A DNA stretch of 64,000 nt from Pteria penguin (GCA_035048485.1 CM068585.1:13497501-13561500), one strand, 5' to 3'. Positions 1-53,824 are shown, counted from the first letter of the stretch. Program-made: numbers and translations. Notes: a model not told the origin generated them from the letters alone.

Positions 1-540
1 TTAGATTTATTACCAAAATGTCATTGTAAATTTAAACACACAAATGGAAGACAGAAGTTGACACATGTGGTAGCTAGTATTTTTAGATTGGGTCTGCTAT
101 AAATATCGGAATCTCCGCTTGTAGGTGTATACTAGTACTCATTTCATTATTTTCAATCAGTGGGGTTTGAGGTACATTTTTGGGGAACAAATCACTCAAG
201 TATTCTACCATAGATACAATGGTGTATACAAAAAAAAATCAGTTTTAAAATGGCAGTAATTACGTGTTTTCCTGTAATAAGCAGATGGCCAGAAATGGTA
301 AAATGCCCCTCTATATATATTGTTACAACATACGATATTTACCTACTTTTCTGCAGTCTTATAAGAGAATAATATATTATATCTACACGTTTGAAAGACC
401 TACCTGTTCACTCGAACACAGCATGTTCTTATATAACAGTCCATGATTTCTGAGATAGACACGCCGAGTGACATTGTTGATAAAGACCCTTATCTCACCA
501 GACATTCCATAGCAGTACATGCAGACATTGTCCATCACAC
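1..540 (+). promoter_or_regulatory. Upstream region and likely 5' UTR of the beta-helix gene
   Basis: No convincing coding exon is visible here. A TATAAATA string lies at 98-105, about 440 bases before the chosen start codon at 541. If it is the TATA box, the 5' UTR would be roughly 400 bases, or an unseen 5' intron shortens it. Transcription start cannot be placed from sequence. Confidence 0.3.
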
Positions 541-42885
<42,345 letters not shown>

Positions 42886-42954
42886 TTCACTAGTCAAGCA
42901 CATCCGGAATGTGGAACGGCCCATGAATAACTTTATTTTTTCAATCATGATTTT

Positions 42955-42960
42955 AATAAA
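42955..42960 (+). promoter_or_regulatory. Polyadenylation signal AATAAA
   Basis: An AATAAA hexamer lies 70 bases after the stop codon of the beta-helix gene, inside an AT-rich tail. The position fits a short 3' UTR. Confidence 0.65.
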
Positions 42961-43037
42961 CAAGTAATAAAATGGCATAACTTGTTATGTGTTTCTTTCT
43001 AAACCAAAATAATTTATACATGCAGACAGATAGACGA

Positions 43038-43337
43038 AGGGCAAGCTTGGTGTAGTGGTAAAGCGCTTGGATTGCAGCCAATTTCGGTTATATTTCCGTA
43101 ATACGCAGATATATGTTTTATAGGAAGTTTTGGGTTTGATTCCAGCCGATGATTTGCCAAATGTCCTGTAAAACCGAGGTCCCCTGTCATGGTTGTCTTG
43201 ACATGTCAAAGATCCTCACTACTTCGACTGAGTCCGTTGCGTAGGTATAAATGTTTGTGCAGTGAACAGATAGGTGCCGTCATCTTACGGGTGAATACTC
43301 TTGGTATGACATAAAACAAAAATCAAAGAAAGAATAA
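43038..43337 (+). mobile_element. tRNA-derived SINE, Cys(GCA)-like head
   Basis: The head has GCTTGGTGTAGTGGTAAAGC and an anticodon arm GCTTGGATTGCAGCCAA, anticodon GCA. A ~45 base insertion separates it from the B box GGGTTTGATTCC (43132-43143). The body AACCGAGGTCCCCTGTCATG ... TCAAAGATCC ... GTCCGTTGCG matches the SINE at 27837, and the tail is A-rich (AAAACAAAAATCAAAGAAAG). Confidence 0.78.
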
Positions 43338-43753
43338 AGTAAGTTATCTACCATTGTTTAGTTACATATAATATCCTAAAGCGACAAAACATACATAAAC
43401 CAGACAGAATTCTTACCAAGAGCAGACAACCCATAAAATCGTCTTGATTCGAGACCAAGTTGATATATAATTTCATCTAAAAATAGGTTTGTGAAGAAAT
43501 TCACTCTTGCCCATGGAAGTTGTGACTACACCGGAAAACTACATAAGGAAATATTAAGTGTAATATTCGACAAGGAAATACTTGTTTGTATGTGAGATAT
43601 GTTATTGACTATTCAAAAGGTATCGCATTTATAAAATGAACGGAATATGTTTTCTCTCCTACATGTAGTTCAGGAAGTTTCCTAGGTTGGATTTACTTTT
43701 AAATTTATTCAAAACCGAAAATCTCACATTCTGATGCCTGACTGTCGAGTACG
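43338..43753 (+). promoter_or_regulatory. Upstream region of the zinc transporter gene
   Basis: No ORF or RNA gene. It presumably holds the promoter and 5' UTR, but no core element or metal-response motif could be placed with confidence. Confidence 0.35.
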
Positions 43754-44728
43754 ATGGACTCGGTTGTATCTGCAAAAGCTGCGTCTACATGCATCGTGTT
43801 CGTGCTAACGATGGCGTTCGGTGGAGTGCCCGTTTTTGTGATGTCGTGTTTGAAGGATCGCTCCGTTGTTCGATACAGGACAAGTGCATTTATAAGCTAT
43901 TGTAATTGTTTTGCTGGTGGAGTTTTCTTAGGTACAGCGATGCTACATTTATTGGCCGAATCGAAATCGGAAGTAACAGAGGCATTGAAGCTTTCGAATG
44001 CTACATATGCTGATTACCCTATAACGGAGGTGACAGTAAGTGGTGGGTTCTTCCTAATACTAATCATTGAGGTTGTGGTACTGAGGATCATGCACGGTGT
44101 AGGCGGCCATAGTCCTCATCAACACCAAGGCAATGAACTCGATACACCGACCAATAATGAGCAAAGACCGCTCTTAAACAACACATTTGACAACGCCACA
44201 CACGGACAGCCGGACCAGACAGACGAACTCACTGCTTCCGGCGTACATGAAGAAGTGCGTGAAATCATCAGAGAGAAACCTTCAGCCCGCAGTGTTGTTA
44301 TACTTGTATTGGCATTGTCTTTGCATATGACTTTTGAAGGCCTTGCTATAGGACTTCAGGAAAACAAAACTGACGTGTGGACATTGTTATTGGCTGTTTC
44401 TCTTCATAAATGTATTGTCGCATTCAGTGTCGGTCTTCAAATGCGACAAGTGATCAGATCATTATGTTCCTTTATACTTTTCCTGCTTGTGTTTGCGATT
44501 ATTTCTTCTCTTGGGATACCTGTTGGATTGGCTATATCAGACAGATATAAGGATCAAAATCTGATCGTTGGATTATTGCAGAGTGTGGCTACAGGTACCT
44601 TCTTTTATGTGACCTTTTTCGAGATTTTGCAGCGAGAATTTTCACATTGTCATAATATTTGCAAACTGTGTATTTGTATTGTTGGATATGGTATTGTTGC
44701 TTTACTGAAATTGATGGATAAAAACTAG
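43754..44728 (+). CDS. ZIP-family (SLC39) zinc transporter, intronless
   Basis: This 324-residue membrane protein should import Zn2+ (possibly Fe2+) into the cytosol across the plasma or an organelle membrane. About eight hydrophobic segments fit: 11-32, 44-68, 93-112, 178-202, 208-230, 236-260, 268-291 and 302-320. The metal-binding helices carry HMTFEGLAIG (His191, Glu195, Gly196) and HKCIVAFSVG (His218, Lys219), the ZIP1/2/3 subgroup signatures, and GTFFYVTFFEIL matches the penultimate helix. The variable cytosolic loop (113-177) has the short His-rich GHSPHQHQ. Potential N-glycosylation sites are at 82, 142 and 147. Length is typical of ZIP1-3. The frame is intact from ATG 43754 to TAG with no introns, unlike most animal SLC39A1-3 genes, so a retrocopy or intron-loss origin is possible. 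Confidence 0.93.
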   Translation: MDSVVSAKAASTCIVFVLTMAFGGVPVFVMSCLKDRSVVRYRTSAFISYCNCFAGGVFLGTAMLHLLAESKSEVTEALKLSNATYADYPITEVTVSGGFFLILIIEVVVLRIMHGVGGHSPHQHQGNELDTPTNNEQRPLLNNTFDNATHGQPDQTDELTASGVHEEVREIIREKPSARSVVILVLALSLHMTFEGLAIGLQENKTDVWTLLLAVSLHKCIVAFSVGLQMRQVIRSLCSFILFLLVFAIISSLGIPVGLAISDRYKDQNLIVGLLQSVATGTFFYVTFFEILQREFSHCHNICKLCICIVGYGIVALLKLMDKN

Positions 44729-44769
44729 GAAATTATTAGTCAGCTTTATTTCTATCTAAAGAAGGAAAC

Positions 44770-46000
44770 AGAAGACATCTGACAAAGCTGTATGACACAA
44801 ATCACCAATGACCTGCACACACACACACAAAAATGATAATAGCATAATATACACGGAACAACATTACAAAAATATTGGATTGTGTTGCGATTACGATACC
44901 GACTTAGAACGGTCAATTGAAGTAACAAACGTCACTCAATTGGTGTGGTAAACCGGTTTACGGGCGCCCAACTTCCCACTCACCGCAAAAGCAGCACAAT
45001 CAAAGGACATACATGTACATTTTTAAAATTTATAAATAATCCTCCATATAGAGAACAAGGATCAACAGGTTTCTAAAGGAGAGAGGTCATAAAAATTTAT
45101 TACACACGAAATAATTATAGAATAATATGTTGCTATCAAAATATGTAAGGAGACATCAACATAAGTAAACCGTGCTCTGTCCATCTGTAAGCGAGTTCAG
45201 ATCCTTGATCAATAGAAGTCCCGACTAACAGTCAGAGGGAACGAGGATCAGGACTTTATCTCCTCTGAAAAGGTTTCGACAAGGCCCGTCATAGAGTCCC
45301 CTTTGTGCAACGCTCAAGTAAAAGTCTGCATTGGGTTGTAGATGGACCCAATACAAGAACTGTGACCTTAGTGATGATCTTGGGGTCATACTGTCGATGT
45401 CGAAGGTGTTTATAATTTTAGAACCAGTCGACATGAAATTATCGGAACCTTTGACCCTCCTTAGTTTGTACACTAGATCACCATAGAAATTGGGATGGGA
45501 AATTCCTCTGGATAATATTGTTGAAAAGTAACATTTCCGAATTTAGATAAAATGTCTGAATAAGATCTATAAATTTCCCAGTAGTTTTTCGAAGTTTATG
45601 ATATCTATAACCCTGAGTAAGAAGTTTAAAAGTAATCTGAGAATTTTTTTCGTGAAAATCCAAAACGTTAGTGCAGGCTCTAGCAAACCGAACTAGTTGA
45701 CTATTATAAATACCATATGATGGGAGTCTGGGGAATATCACCATCTAGATAAGGGAAATTTACAATAGGAAATCCAAAGTCATCACGTTTATCATATATG
45801 TTGGTATGAATATTGCTGTTAATAATTTTAATATTTAAGTCTAAAAAGATGTTTCCTGGTCGAAAGTATTGGCTTTCGTTAATTGAAGTTCAGATGGATA
45901 AATGTCAGATAGGTACTTTTCGAAATCAGGGTTATCGATTACTAAAATATAAATATTAATAGGTTTATCAAAATAATAAAAGGTTACTCGATGAAAATGA
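44770..46000 (-). mobile_element. Reverse-transcriptase retroelement remnant (3' part)
   Basis: Minus-strand frames at about 45990-45225 read NPDFEKYLSDIYPSELQL, FLDLNIKI, IYDKRDDFGFPIVNFPYLDG, then SYGIYNSQLVRFARACTN, LLTQGYRYHKL and LVYKLRRVKG. The YDKRDDF..PIVNFP and SYG.Y.SQL.R.ARAC motifs are familiar from the C-terminal half of an RT-element family frequent in marine invertebrates (Penelope-like or related; not certain). Frame changes near 45740 and 45475 show it is dead. A diverged copy of its 3' part lies at 40795-41400. Confidence 0.7.
45478..45744 (-). pseudogene. RT-element C-terminal fragment
   Basis: The best preserved frame of the remnant, 88 codons with PSYGIYNSQLVRFARACTN and FKLLTQGYRYHKLRKTTGKF. 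The reading continues upstream only after a one-base shift. Confidence 0.65.
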
Positions 46001-46136
46001 GATTGAAATGGAGATGTCATTTCTGGCGTACGCTTTCAGATTAATAATACCAGGGATATATTTAGATAGATTGCAATTTTCTTCAATATAATTTTGCTCA
46101 CATTGTGTCAACTAACAGGACTCCATATCAAATAAG
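45985..46136. repeat. Truncated unit at the left edge of the tRNA array
   Basis: The bases from about 45985 (ATGAAAATGAGATTGAAATG) to 46120 match the Asp-to-Ile spacer of the array units with ~15% difference. At 46120/46121 TAACAGGA joins CTCCATA, so about 700 bases, including tRNA-Ile, are missing compared with a full unit. Confidence 0.8.
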
Positions 46137-46208
46137 AGCAAAGTGGCGCAGTGGAAGCATGCTGGGCCCATAACCCAGAGGTCCGTGGATCGAAACCACG
46201 CTCTGCTA
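46137..46208 (+). tRNA. tRNA-iMet(CAT), unit 1, degenerate
   Basis: Two changes from the other copies: G to A at base 5 breaks an acceptor-stem pair, and G to A at base 23 breaks a D-stem pair. The anticodon stem (GGG/CCC) and B box are intact. It is probably decaying. Confidence 0.85.
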
Positions 46209-46355
46209 TAATAATTATGTTTTTAATTCATTTTTGACTTTTGGACGTTTTAAATGAAAAATTTTAGTACTTCGATTCTACCGATATTAAGTGGATTTTT
46301 AATTTATAACCGATAATTACTTCACTTTAAGTGAACCTCCGTGGTGAAAAATAAT

Positions 46356-46427
46356 CTCCCCGTCGGGGAATCGAACCCCGGTCTCCCGCGTGACAGGCGG
46401 GGATACTTACCACTATACTAACGAGGA
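46356..46427 (-). tRNA. tRNA-Asp(GTC), unit 1
   Basis: A 72-base cloverleaf starting TCCTCGTTAGTATAGTGGTA with anticodon loop CTGTCAC and B box GGTTCGATTCC; discriminator G. The sequence equals the later copies. Confidence 0.97.
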
Positions 46428-46882
46428 AATTGTTTATAATATTGAAAGAAAACGCTATCTTCATCCAGCTACGTTATCTTCATTTCAACGAGATGTCCAT
46501 TTGAAGTTTTTCTTCCCATAAATACAATGTATACTACACTTGACATAGACCAACATCTGTTATTTACAAAAAGGGAATGGTAATAGCTACAAAACGGTAT
46601 CCATTTCCTTTTAATGATTTCATATTTTTGTCACTCCATGAAAATGAGATTACAATGGAGATGCCATTTCTGGCGTACGCTTTCAGCTTCAGATCCATAA
46701 TGCCAGGGACGTATATCTTTAGATAGATTGCAATTTTCTTCAATATTGTTTTGTTCATATTGAGTCAACTAACAGGAGTTACAGTCTTTCATCGTCCTTC
46801 TAAAACTACGAGTTATAAAATAAATAAATAAATAAGAAAAGAAAACAAAAGAACACAAACCCTCATAAGGATAAAATAACAA

Positions 46883-46956
46883 TGGCCAGTGTGGGGGTCG
46901 AACCCACGACATTCGCGTTATTAGCACGACGCTCTAACCAACTGAGCTAACCGGCC
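46883..46956 (-). tRNA. tRNA-Ile(AAT), unit 1
   Basis: A 74-base cloverleaf starting GGCCGGTTAGCTCAGTTGGT, anticodon loop CTAATAA, B box GGTTCGACCCC and discriminator A. There is no intron. Confidence 0.97.
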
Positions 46957-47503
46957 TCGCGTTAGCGAAATTTTATCATCGTGTACCCATCTGTAGCAGT
47001 TGTACAAAGGTAAAAGCCAATAATGACGTACGTGAAGTCTACAGTCCGTAAAGTTTACGGACACTACATTAAACACCTCCTTTACGCTTATCAGAAGTCG
47101 TTGTCTGACATGTTGCCTTCCTTTCTTGATTATAGTATTTTTAAAAATTGCATCTTTGTATTGTCATAATACAAAATCACTCATTTTCTACTTATCGTGA
47201 CCTTCTACCAAATGCGACTGCAGCATTACCGTTACCATCTAATAGGACTAAGAGTTATACCAGCTCAAGTCATTTTATTGCTTAGCGGCAGGAGTGACTG
47301 GTCAATAGGGGATACTCTTCCAATACACCTGATCCCACCTCTGGTTCTTCCGGTGTCCGTCATAGCCTCTATCTTTATATTTATGTAGTATAATGGATGG
47401 TCCTATTTGTCTTGCGCTCGGTATACTAGCACTGTGTTTAAATTTTTCTGATGCAATATACAGACGAGAAGTATGAATTGCCCATGACTCCATACCAATT
47501 AAG

Positions 47504-47575
47504 AGCAGAGTGGCGCAGTGGAAGCGTGCTGGGCCCATAACCCAGAGGTCCGTGGATCGAAACCACGCTCTGCTA
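47504..47575 (+). tRNA. tRNA-iMet(CAT), unit 2
   Basis: Initiator features: A1:T72 end pair, three G:C pairs next to the CAT loop (GGGCCCATAACCC) and the T-loop ATCGAAA. The T5 terminator is at 47590-47594. Confidence 0.98.
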
Positions 47576-47725
47576 TAATAATTATTATGTTTTTAATTTA
47601 TTTTTGACTTTTGGACGTTTTAAATGAAAATTTTTAGTACTTCGATTCTACCGATATTAAGTGGATTTTTAATTTATAACCGATAATTACTTCACTTTAA
47701 GTGAACCTCCGTGGTGAAAAATAAT

Positions 47726-47797
47726 CTCCCCGTCGGGGAATCGAACCCCGGTCTCCCGCGTGACAGGCGGGGATACTTACCACTATACTAACGAGGA
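47726..47797 (-). tRNA. tRNA-Asp(GTC), unit 2
   Basis: Identical to unit 1. The minus-strand T5 terminator lies at 47717-47721. Confidence 0.98.
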
Positions 47798-48252
47798 ACT
47801 TGTTTATAACATCGAAAGAAAACGCTATCTTCATCCAGCTACGTTATCTTCATTTCAACGAGATGTCCATTTGAAGTTTTTCTTCCCATAAATACAATGT
47901 ATACTACACTTGACATAGACCAACATCTGTTATTTACAAAAAGGGAATGGTAATAGCTACAAAACGGTATCCATTTCCTTTTAATGATTTCATATTTTTG
48001 TCACTCCATGAAAATGAGATTACAATGGAGATGCCATTTCTGGCGTACGCTTTCAGCTTCAGATCCATAATGCCAGGGACGTATATCTTTAGATAGATTG
48101 CAATTTTCTTCAATATTATTTTGTTCATATTGAGTCAACTAACAGGAGTTACAGTCTTTCATCGTCTTTCTAAAACTACGAGTTATAAAATAAATAAATA
48201 AATAAGAAAAGAAAACAAAAGAACACAGACCCTCATAAGGATAAAATAACAA

Positions 48253-48326
48253 TGGCCAGTGTGGGGGTCGAACCCACGACATTCGCGTTATTAGCACGAC
48301 GCTCTAACCAACTGAGCTAACCGGCC
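48253..48326 (-). tRNA. tRNA-Ile(AAT), unit 2
   Basis: Identical to unit 1. The minus-strand T4 terminator lies at 48243-48246. Confidence 0.98.
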
Positions 48327-48874
48327 TCGCGTTAGCGAAATTTTATCATCGTGTACCCATCTGTAGCAGTTGTACAAAGGTAAAAGCCAATAATGACGTA
48401 CGTGAAGTCTACAGTCCGTAAAGTTTACGGACACTACATTAAACACCTCCTTTACGCTTATCAGAAGTCGTTGTCTGACATGTTGCCTTCCTTTCTTGAT
48501 TATAGTATTTTGAAAAATTTCATGTTTGTATTGTCATAATACGAAATCACTCATTTTCTACTTATCGTGACCTTCTACCAAATGAGACTGCAGCATTACC
48601 GTTACCATCTAATAAGGACTAAGAGTTATACCAGCTCAAGTCATTTTATTGCTTAGCGGCAGGAGTGACTGGTCAATAGGGGATACTCTTCCAATACACC
48701 TGATCCCACCTCTGGTTCTTCCGGTGTCCGTCATAGCCTCTATCTTTATATTTATGTAGTATAATGGATGGTCCTATTTGTCTTGCGCTCGGTATACTAG
48801 CACTGTGTTTAAATTTTTCTGATGCAATATACAGACGAGAAGTTTGAATTGCCCATGACTCCATACCAATTAAG

Positions 48875-48946
48875 AGCAGAGTGGCGCAGTGGAAGCGTGC
48901 TGGGCCCATAACCCAGAGGTCCGTGGATCGAAACCACGCTCTGCTA
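48875..48946 (+). tRNA. tRNA-iMet(CAT), unit 3
   Basis: Same as unit 2. Its upstream spacer belongs to the AAGGAC/GTTTGAATTGCC subtype. Confidence 0.98.
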
Positions 48947-49096
48947 TAATAATTATTATGTTTTTAATTTATTTTTGACTTTTGGACGTTTTAAATGAAA
49001 ATTTTTAGTACTTCGATTCTACCGATATTAAGTGGATTTTTAATTTATAACCGATAATTACTTCACTTTAAGTGAACCTCCGTGGTGAAAAATAAT

Positions 49097-49168
49097 CTCC
49101 CCGTCGGGGAATCGAACCCCGGTCTCCCGCGTGACAGGCGGGGATACTTACCACTATACTAACGAGGA
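49097..49168 (-). tRNA. tRNA-Asp(GTC), unit 3
   Basis: Intact, 222 bases from the start of its iMet partner. Confidence 0.98.
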
Positions 49169-49623
49169 ACTTGTTTATAACATTGAAAGAAAACGCTATC
49201 TTCATCCAGCTACGTTATCTTCATTTCAACGAGATGTCCATTTGAAGTTTTTCTTCCCATAAATACAATGTATACTACACTTGACATAGACCAACATCTG
49301 TTATTTACAAAAAGGGAATGGTAATAGCTACAAAACGGTATCCATTTCCTTTTAATGATTTCATATTTTTGTCACTCCATGAAAATGAGATTACAATGGA
49401 GATGCCATTTCTGGCGTACGCTTTCAGCTTCAGATCCATAATGCCAGGGACGTATATCTTTAGATAGATTGCAATTTTCTTCAATATTATTTTGTTCATA
49501 TTGAGTCAACTAACAGGAGTTACAGTCTTTCATCGTCTTTCTAAAACTACGAGTTATAAAATAAATAAATAAATAAGAAAAGAAAACAAAAGAACACAGA
49601 CCCTCATAAGGATAAAATAACAA

Positions 49624-49697
49624 TGGCCAGTGTGGGGGTCGAACCCACGACATTCGCGTTATTAGCACGACGCTCTAACCAACTGAGCTAACCGGCC
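49624..49697 (-). tRNA. tRNA-Ile(AAT), unit 3
   Basis: Intact. The spacer that follows has an extra CTTTC duplication (49860-49875), making this the longest unit. Confidence 0.98.
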
Positions 49698-50253
49698 TCG
49701 CGTTAGCGAAATTTTATCATCGTGTACCCATCTGTAGCAGTTGTACAAAGGTAAAAGCCAATAATGACGTACGTGAAGTCTACAGTCCGTAAAGTTTACG
49801 GACACTACATTAAACACCTCCTTTACGCTTATCAGAAGTCGTTGTCTGACATGTTGACTTCCTTTCTTTCCTTTCTTGATTAGAGTATTTTTAAAAATTG
49901 CATGTTTGTATTGTCATAATACAAAATCACTCATTTTCTACTTATCGTGACCTTCTACCAAATGCGACTGCAGCATTACCGTTACCATCTAATAGGACGA
50001 AGAGTTATACCAGCTCAAGTCATTTTATTGCTTAGCGGCAGGAGTGACTGGTCAATAGGGGATACTCTTCCATTACACCTGATCCCACCTCTGGTTCTTC
50101 CGGTGTCCGTCATAGCCTCTATCTTTATATTTATGTAGTATAATGGATGGTCCTATTTGTCTTGCGCTCGGTATACTAGCACTGTGTTTAAATTTTTCTG
50201 ATGCAATATACAGACGAGAAGTATGAATTGCCCATGACTCCATACCAATTAAG

Positions 50254-50325
50254 AGCAGAGTGGCGCAGTGGAAGCGTGCTGGGCCCATAACCCAGAGGTC
50301 CGTGGATCGAAACCACGCTCTGCTA
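50254..50325 (+). tRNA. tRNA-iMet(CAT), unit 4
   Basis: Intact. It is the first member of the three-unit block that repeats from 54373. Confidence 0.98.
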
Positions 50326-50475
50326 TAATAATTATTATGTTTTTAATTTATTTTTGACTTTTGGACGTTTTAAATGAAAACTTTTAGTACTTCGATTCTA
50401 CCGATATTAAGTGGATTTTTAATTTATAACCGATAATTACTTCACTTTAAGTGAACCTCCGTGGTGAAAAATAAT

Positions 50476-50547
50476 CTCCCCGTCGGGGAATCGAACCCCG
50501 GTCTCCCGCGTGACAGGCGGGGATACTTACCACTATACTAACGAGGA
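50476..50547 (-). tRNA. tRNA-Asp(GTC), unit 4
   Basis: Intact. The flank has the GAACTTGCTTATAAC variant shared with units 7 and 11. Confidence 0.98.
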
Positions 50548-51002
50548 ACTTGCTTATAACATTGAAAGAAAACGCTATCTTCATCCAGCTACGTTATCTT
50601 CATTTCAACGAGATATCCATTTGAAGTTTTTCTTCCCATAAATACAATGTATACTACACTTGACATAGTCCAACATCTGTTATTTACAAAAAGGGAATGG
50701 TAATAGTTACAAAACGGTATCCATTTCCTTTTAATGATTTCATATTTTTGTCACTCCATGAAAATGAGATTACAATGCAGATGCTATTTCTGGCGTTCGC
50801 TTTCAGCTTCAGATCCATAATGCCAGGGACGTATATCTTTAGATAGATTGCAATTTTCTTCAATATTATTTTGTTCATATTGAGTCAACTAACAGGAGTT
50901 ACAGTCTTTCATCGTCCTTCTAAAATTACGAGTTATAAAATAAATAAATAAATAAGAAAAGAAAACAAAAGAACACAGACCCTCATAAGGATAAAATAAC
51001 AA

Positions 51003-51076
51003 TGGCCAGTGTGGGGGTCGAACCCACGACATTCGCGTTATTAGCACGACGCTCTAACCAACTGAGCTAACCGGCC
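51003..51076 (-). tRNA. tRNA-Ile(AAT), unit 4
   Basis: Intact; the 5' flank has GCGTTACCG instead of GCGTTAGCG. Confidence 0.98.
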
Positions 51077-51627
51077 TCGCGTTACCGAAATTTTATCATC
51101 GTGTACCCATCTGTAGCAGTTGTACAAAGGTAAAAGCTAATAATGACGTACGTGAAGTCTACAGTCCGTAAAGTTTACGGACACTACATTAAACACCTCC
51201 TTAATTTACGCTTATCAGAAGTCGTTGTCTGACATGTTGACTTCCTTTCTTGATTATAGTATTTTTAAAAATTGCATGTTTGTATTGTCATAATACAAAA
51301 TCACTCATTTTCTACTTATCGTGACCTTCTACCAAATGCGACTGCAGCATTACCGTTACCATCTAATAGGACGAAGAGTTATACCAGCTCAAGTCATTTT
51401 ATTGCTTAGCGGCAGGAGTGACTGGTCAATAGGGGATACTCTTCCATTACACCTGATCCCACCTCTGGTTCTTCCGGTGTCCGTCATAGCCTCTATCTTT
51501 ATATTTATGTAGTATAATGGATGGTCCTATTTGTCTTGCGCTCGGTATACTAGCACTGTGTTTAAATTTTTCTGATGCAATATACAGACGAGAAGTTTGA
51601 ATTGCCCATGAGTCCATACCAATTAAG

Positions 51628-51699
51628 AGCAGAGTGGCGCAGTGGAAGCGTGCTGGGCCCATAACCCAGAGGTCCGTGGATCGAAACCACGCTCTGCTA
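51628..51699 (+). tRNA. tRNA-iMet(CAT), unit 5
   Basis: Intact. The upstream spacer carries the CTTAATTTACG insertion subtype. Confidence 0.98.
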
Positions 51700-51849
51700 T
51701 AATAATTATTATGTTTTTAATTTATTTTTGACTTTTGGACGTTTTAAATGAAAAATTTTAGTACTTCGATTCTACCGATATTAAGTGGATTTTTAATTTA
51801 TAACCGATAATTACTTCACTTTAAGTGAACCTCCGTGGTGAAAAATAAT

Positions 51850-51921
51850 CTCCCCGTCGGGGAATCGAACCCCGGTCTCCCGCGTGACAGGCGGGGATAC
51901 TTACCACTATACTAACGAGGA
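51850..51921 (-). tRNA. tRNA-Asp(GTC), unit 5
   Basis: Intact, flanks as in unit 8. Confidence 0.98.
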
Positions 51922-52376
51922 ACTTGTTTATAACATTGAAAGAAAACGCTATCTTCATCCAGCTACGTTATCTTCATTTCAACGAGATGTCTATTTGAAG
52001 TTTTTCTTCCCATAAATATAATGTATACTACACTTGACATAGACCAACATCTGTTATTTACAAAAAGGGAATGGTAATAGCTACAAAACGGTATCCATTT
52101 CCTTTTAATGATTTCATATTTTTGTCACTCCATGAAAATGAGATTACAATGGAGATGCCATTTCTGGCGTACGCTTTCAGCTTCAGATCCATAATGCCAG
52201 GGACGTATATCTTTAGATAGATTGCAATTTTCTTCAATATTATTTTGTTGATATTGAGTCAACTAACAGGAGTTACAGTCTTTCATCGTCCTTCTAAAAT
52301 TACGAGTTATAAAATAAATAAATAAATAAGAAAAGAAAACAAAAGAACACAGACCCTCATAAGGATAAAATAACAA

Positions 52377-52450
52377 TGGCCAGTGTGGGGGTCGAACCCA
52401 CGACATTCGCGTTATTAGCACGACGCTCTAACCAACTGAGCTAACCGGCC
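52377..52450 (-). tRNA. tRNA-Ile(AAT), unit 5
   Basis: Intact, flanks as in unit 8. Confidence 0.98.
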
Positions 52451-53001
52451 TCGCGTTACCGAAATTTTATCATCGTGTACCCATCTGTAGCAGTTGTACA
52501 AAGGTAAAAGCTAATAATGACGTACGTGAAGTCTACAGTCCGTAAAGTTTACGGACACTACATTAAACACCTCCTTAATTTACGCTTATCAGAAGTCGTT
52601 GTCTGACATGTTGACTTCCTTTCTTGATTATAGTATTTTTAAAAATTGCATGTTTGTATTGTCATAATACAAAATCACTCATTTTCTACTTATCGTGACC
52701 TTCTACCAAATGCGACTGCAGCATTACCGTTACCATCTAATAGGACTAAGAGTTATACCAGCTCAAGTCATTTTATTGCTTAGCGGCAGGAGTGACTGGT
52801 CAATAGGGGATACTCTTCCATTACACCTGATCCCACCTCTGGTTCTTCCGGTGTCCGTCATAGCCTCTATCTTTATATTTATGTAGTATAATGGATGGTC
52901 CTATTTGTCTTGCGCTCGGTATACTAGCACTGTGTTTAAATTTTTCTGATGCAATATACAGACGAGAAGTTTGAATTGCCCATGAGTCCATACCAATTAA
53001 G

Positions 53002-53073
53002 AGCAGAGTGGCGCAGTGGAAGCGTGCTGGGCCCATAACCCAGAGGTCCGTGGATCGAAACCACGCTCTGCTA
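53002..53073 (+). tRNA. tRNA-iMet(CAT), unit 6
   Basis: Intact; CTTAATTTACG subtype upstream. Confidence 0.98.
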
Positions 53074-53223
53074 TAATAATTATTATGTTTTTAATTTATT
53101 TTTGACTTTTGGACGTTTTAAATGAAAAATTTTAGTACTTCAATTCTACCGATATTAAGTGGATTTTTAATTTATAACCGATAATTACTTCACTTTAAGT
53201 GAACCTCCGTGGTGAAAAATAAT

Positions 53224-53295
53224 CTCCCCGTCGGGGAATCGAACCCCGGTCTCCCGCGTGACAGGCGGGGATACTTACCACTATACTAACGAGGA
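53224..53295 (-). tRNA. tRNA-Asp(GTC), unit 6
   Basis: Intact. Confidence 0.98.
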
Positions 53296-53750
53296 ACTTG
53301 TTTATAACATTGAAAGAAAACGCTATCTTCATCCAGCTACGTTATCTTCATTTCAACGAGATGTCTATTTGAAGTTTTTCTTCCCATAAATATAATGTAT
53401 ACTACACTTGACATAGACCAACATCTGTTATTTACAAAAAGGGAATGGTAATAGCTACAAAACGGTATCCATTTCCTTTTAATGATTTCATATTTTTGTC
53501 ACTCCATGAAAATGAGATTACAATGGAGATGCCATTTCTGGCGTACGCTTTCAGCTTCAGATCCATAATGCCAGGGACGTATATCTTTAGATAGATTGCA
53601 ATTTTCTTCAATATTATTTTGTTGATATTGAGTCAACTAACAGGAGTTACAGTCTTTCATCGTCCTTCTAAAATTACGAGTTATAAAATAAATAAATAAA
53701 TAAGAAAAGAAAACAAAAGAACACAGACCCTCATAAGGATAAAATAACAA

Positions 53751-53824
53751 TGGCCAGTGTGGGGGTCGAACCCACGACATTCGCGTTATTAGCACGACGC
53801 TCTAACCAACTGAGCTAACCGGCC
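53751..53824 (-). tRNA. tRNA-Ile(AAT), unit 6
   Basis: Intact; its flank has GCGTTAGCG. Confidence 0.98.

Noticed and set aside
47197..47388. 63-codon frame (and 64- and 71-78-codon frames on the minus strand) conserved in almost every tRNA-array unit
   Set aside because: Units are recent near-identical copies, so conservation is expected. The minus 71-78-codon frames run through the tRNA-iMet gene itself, and indels and stops occur in some units (e.g. the extra A near 57630).
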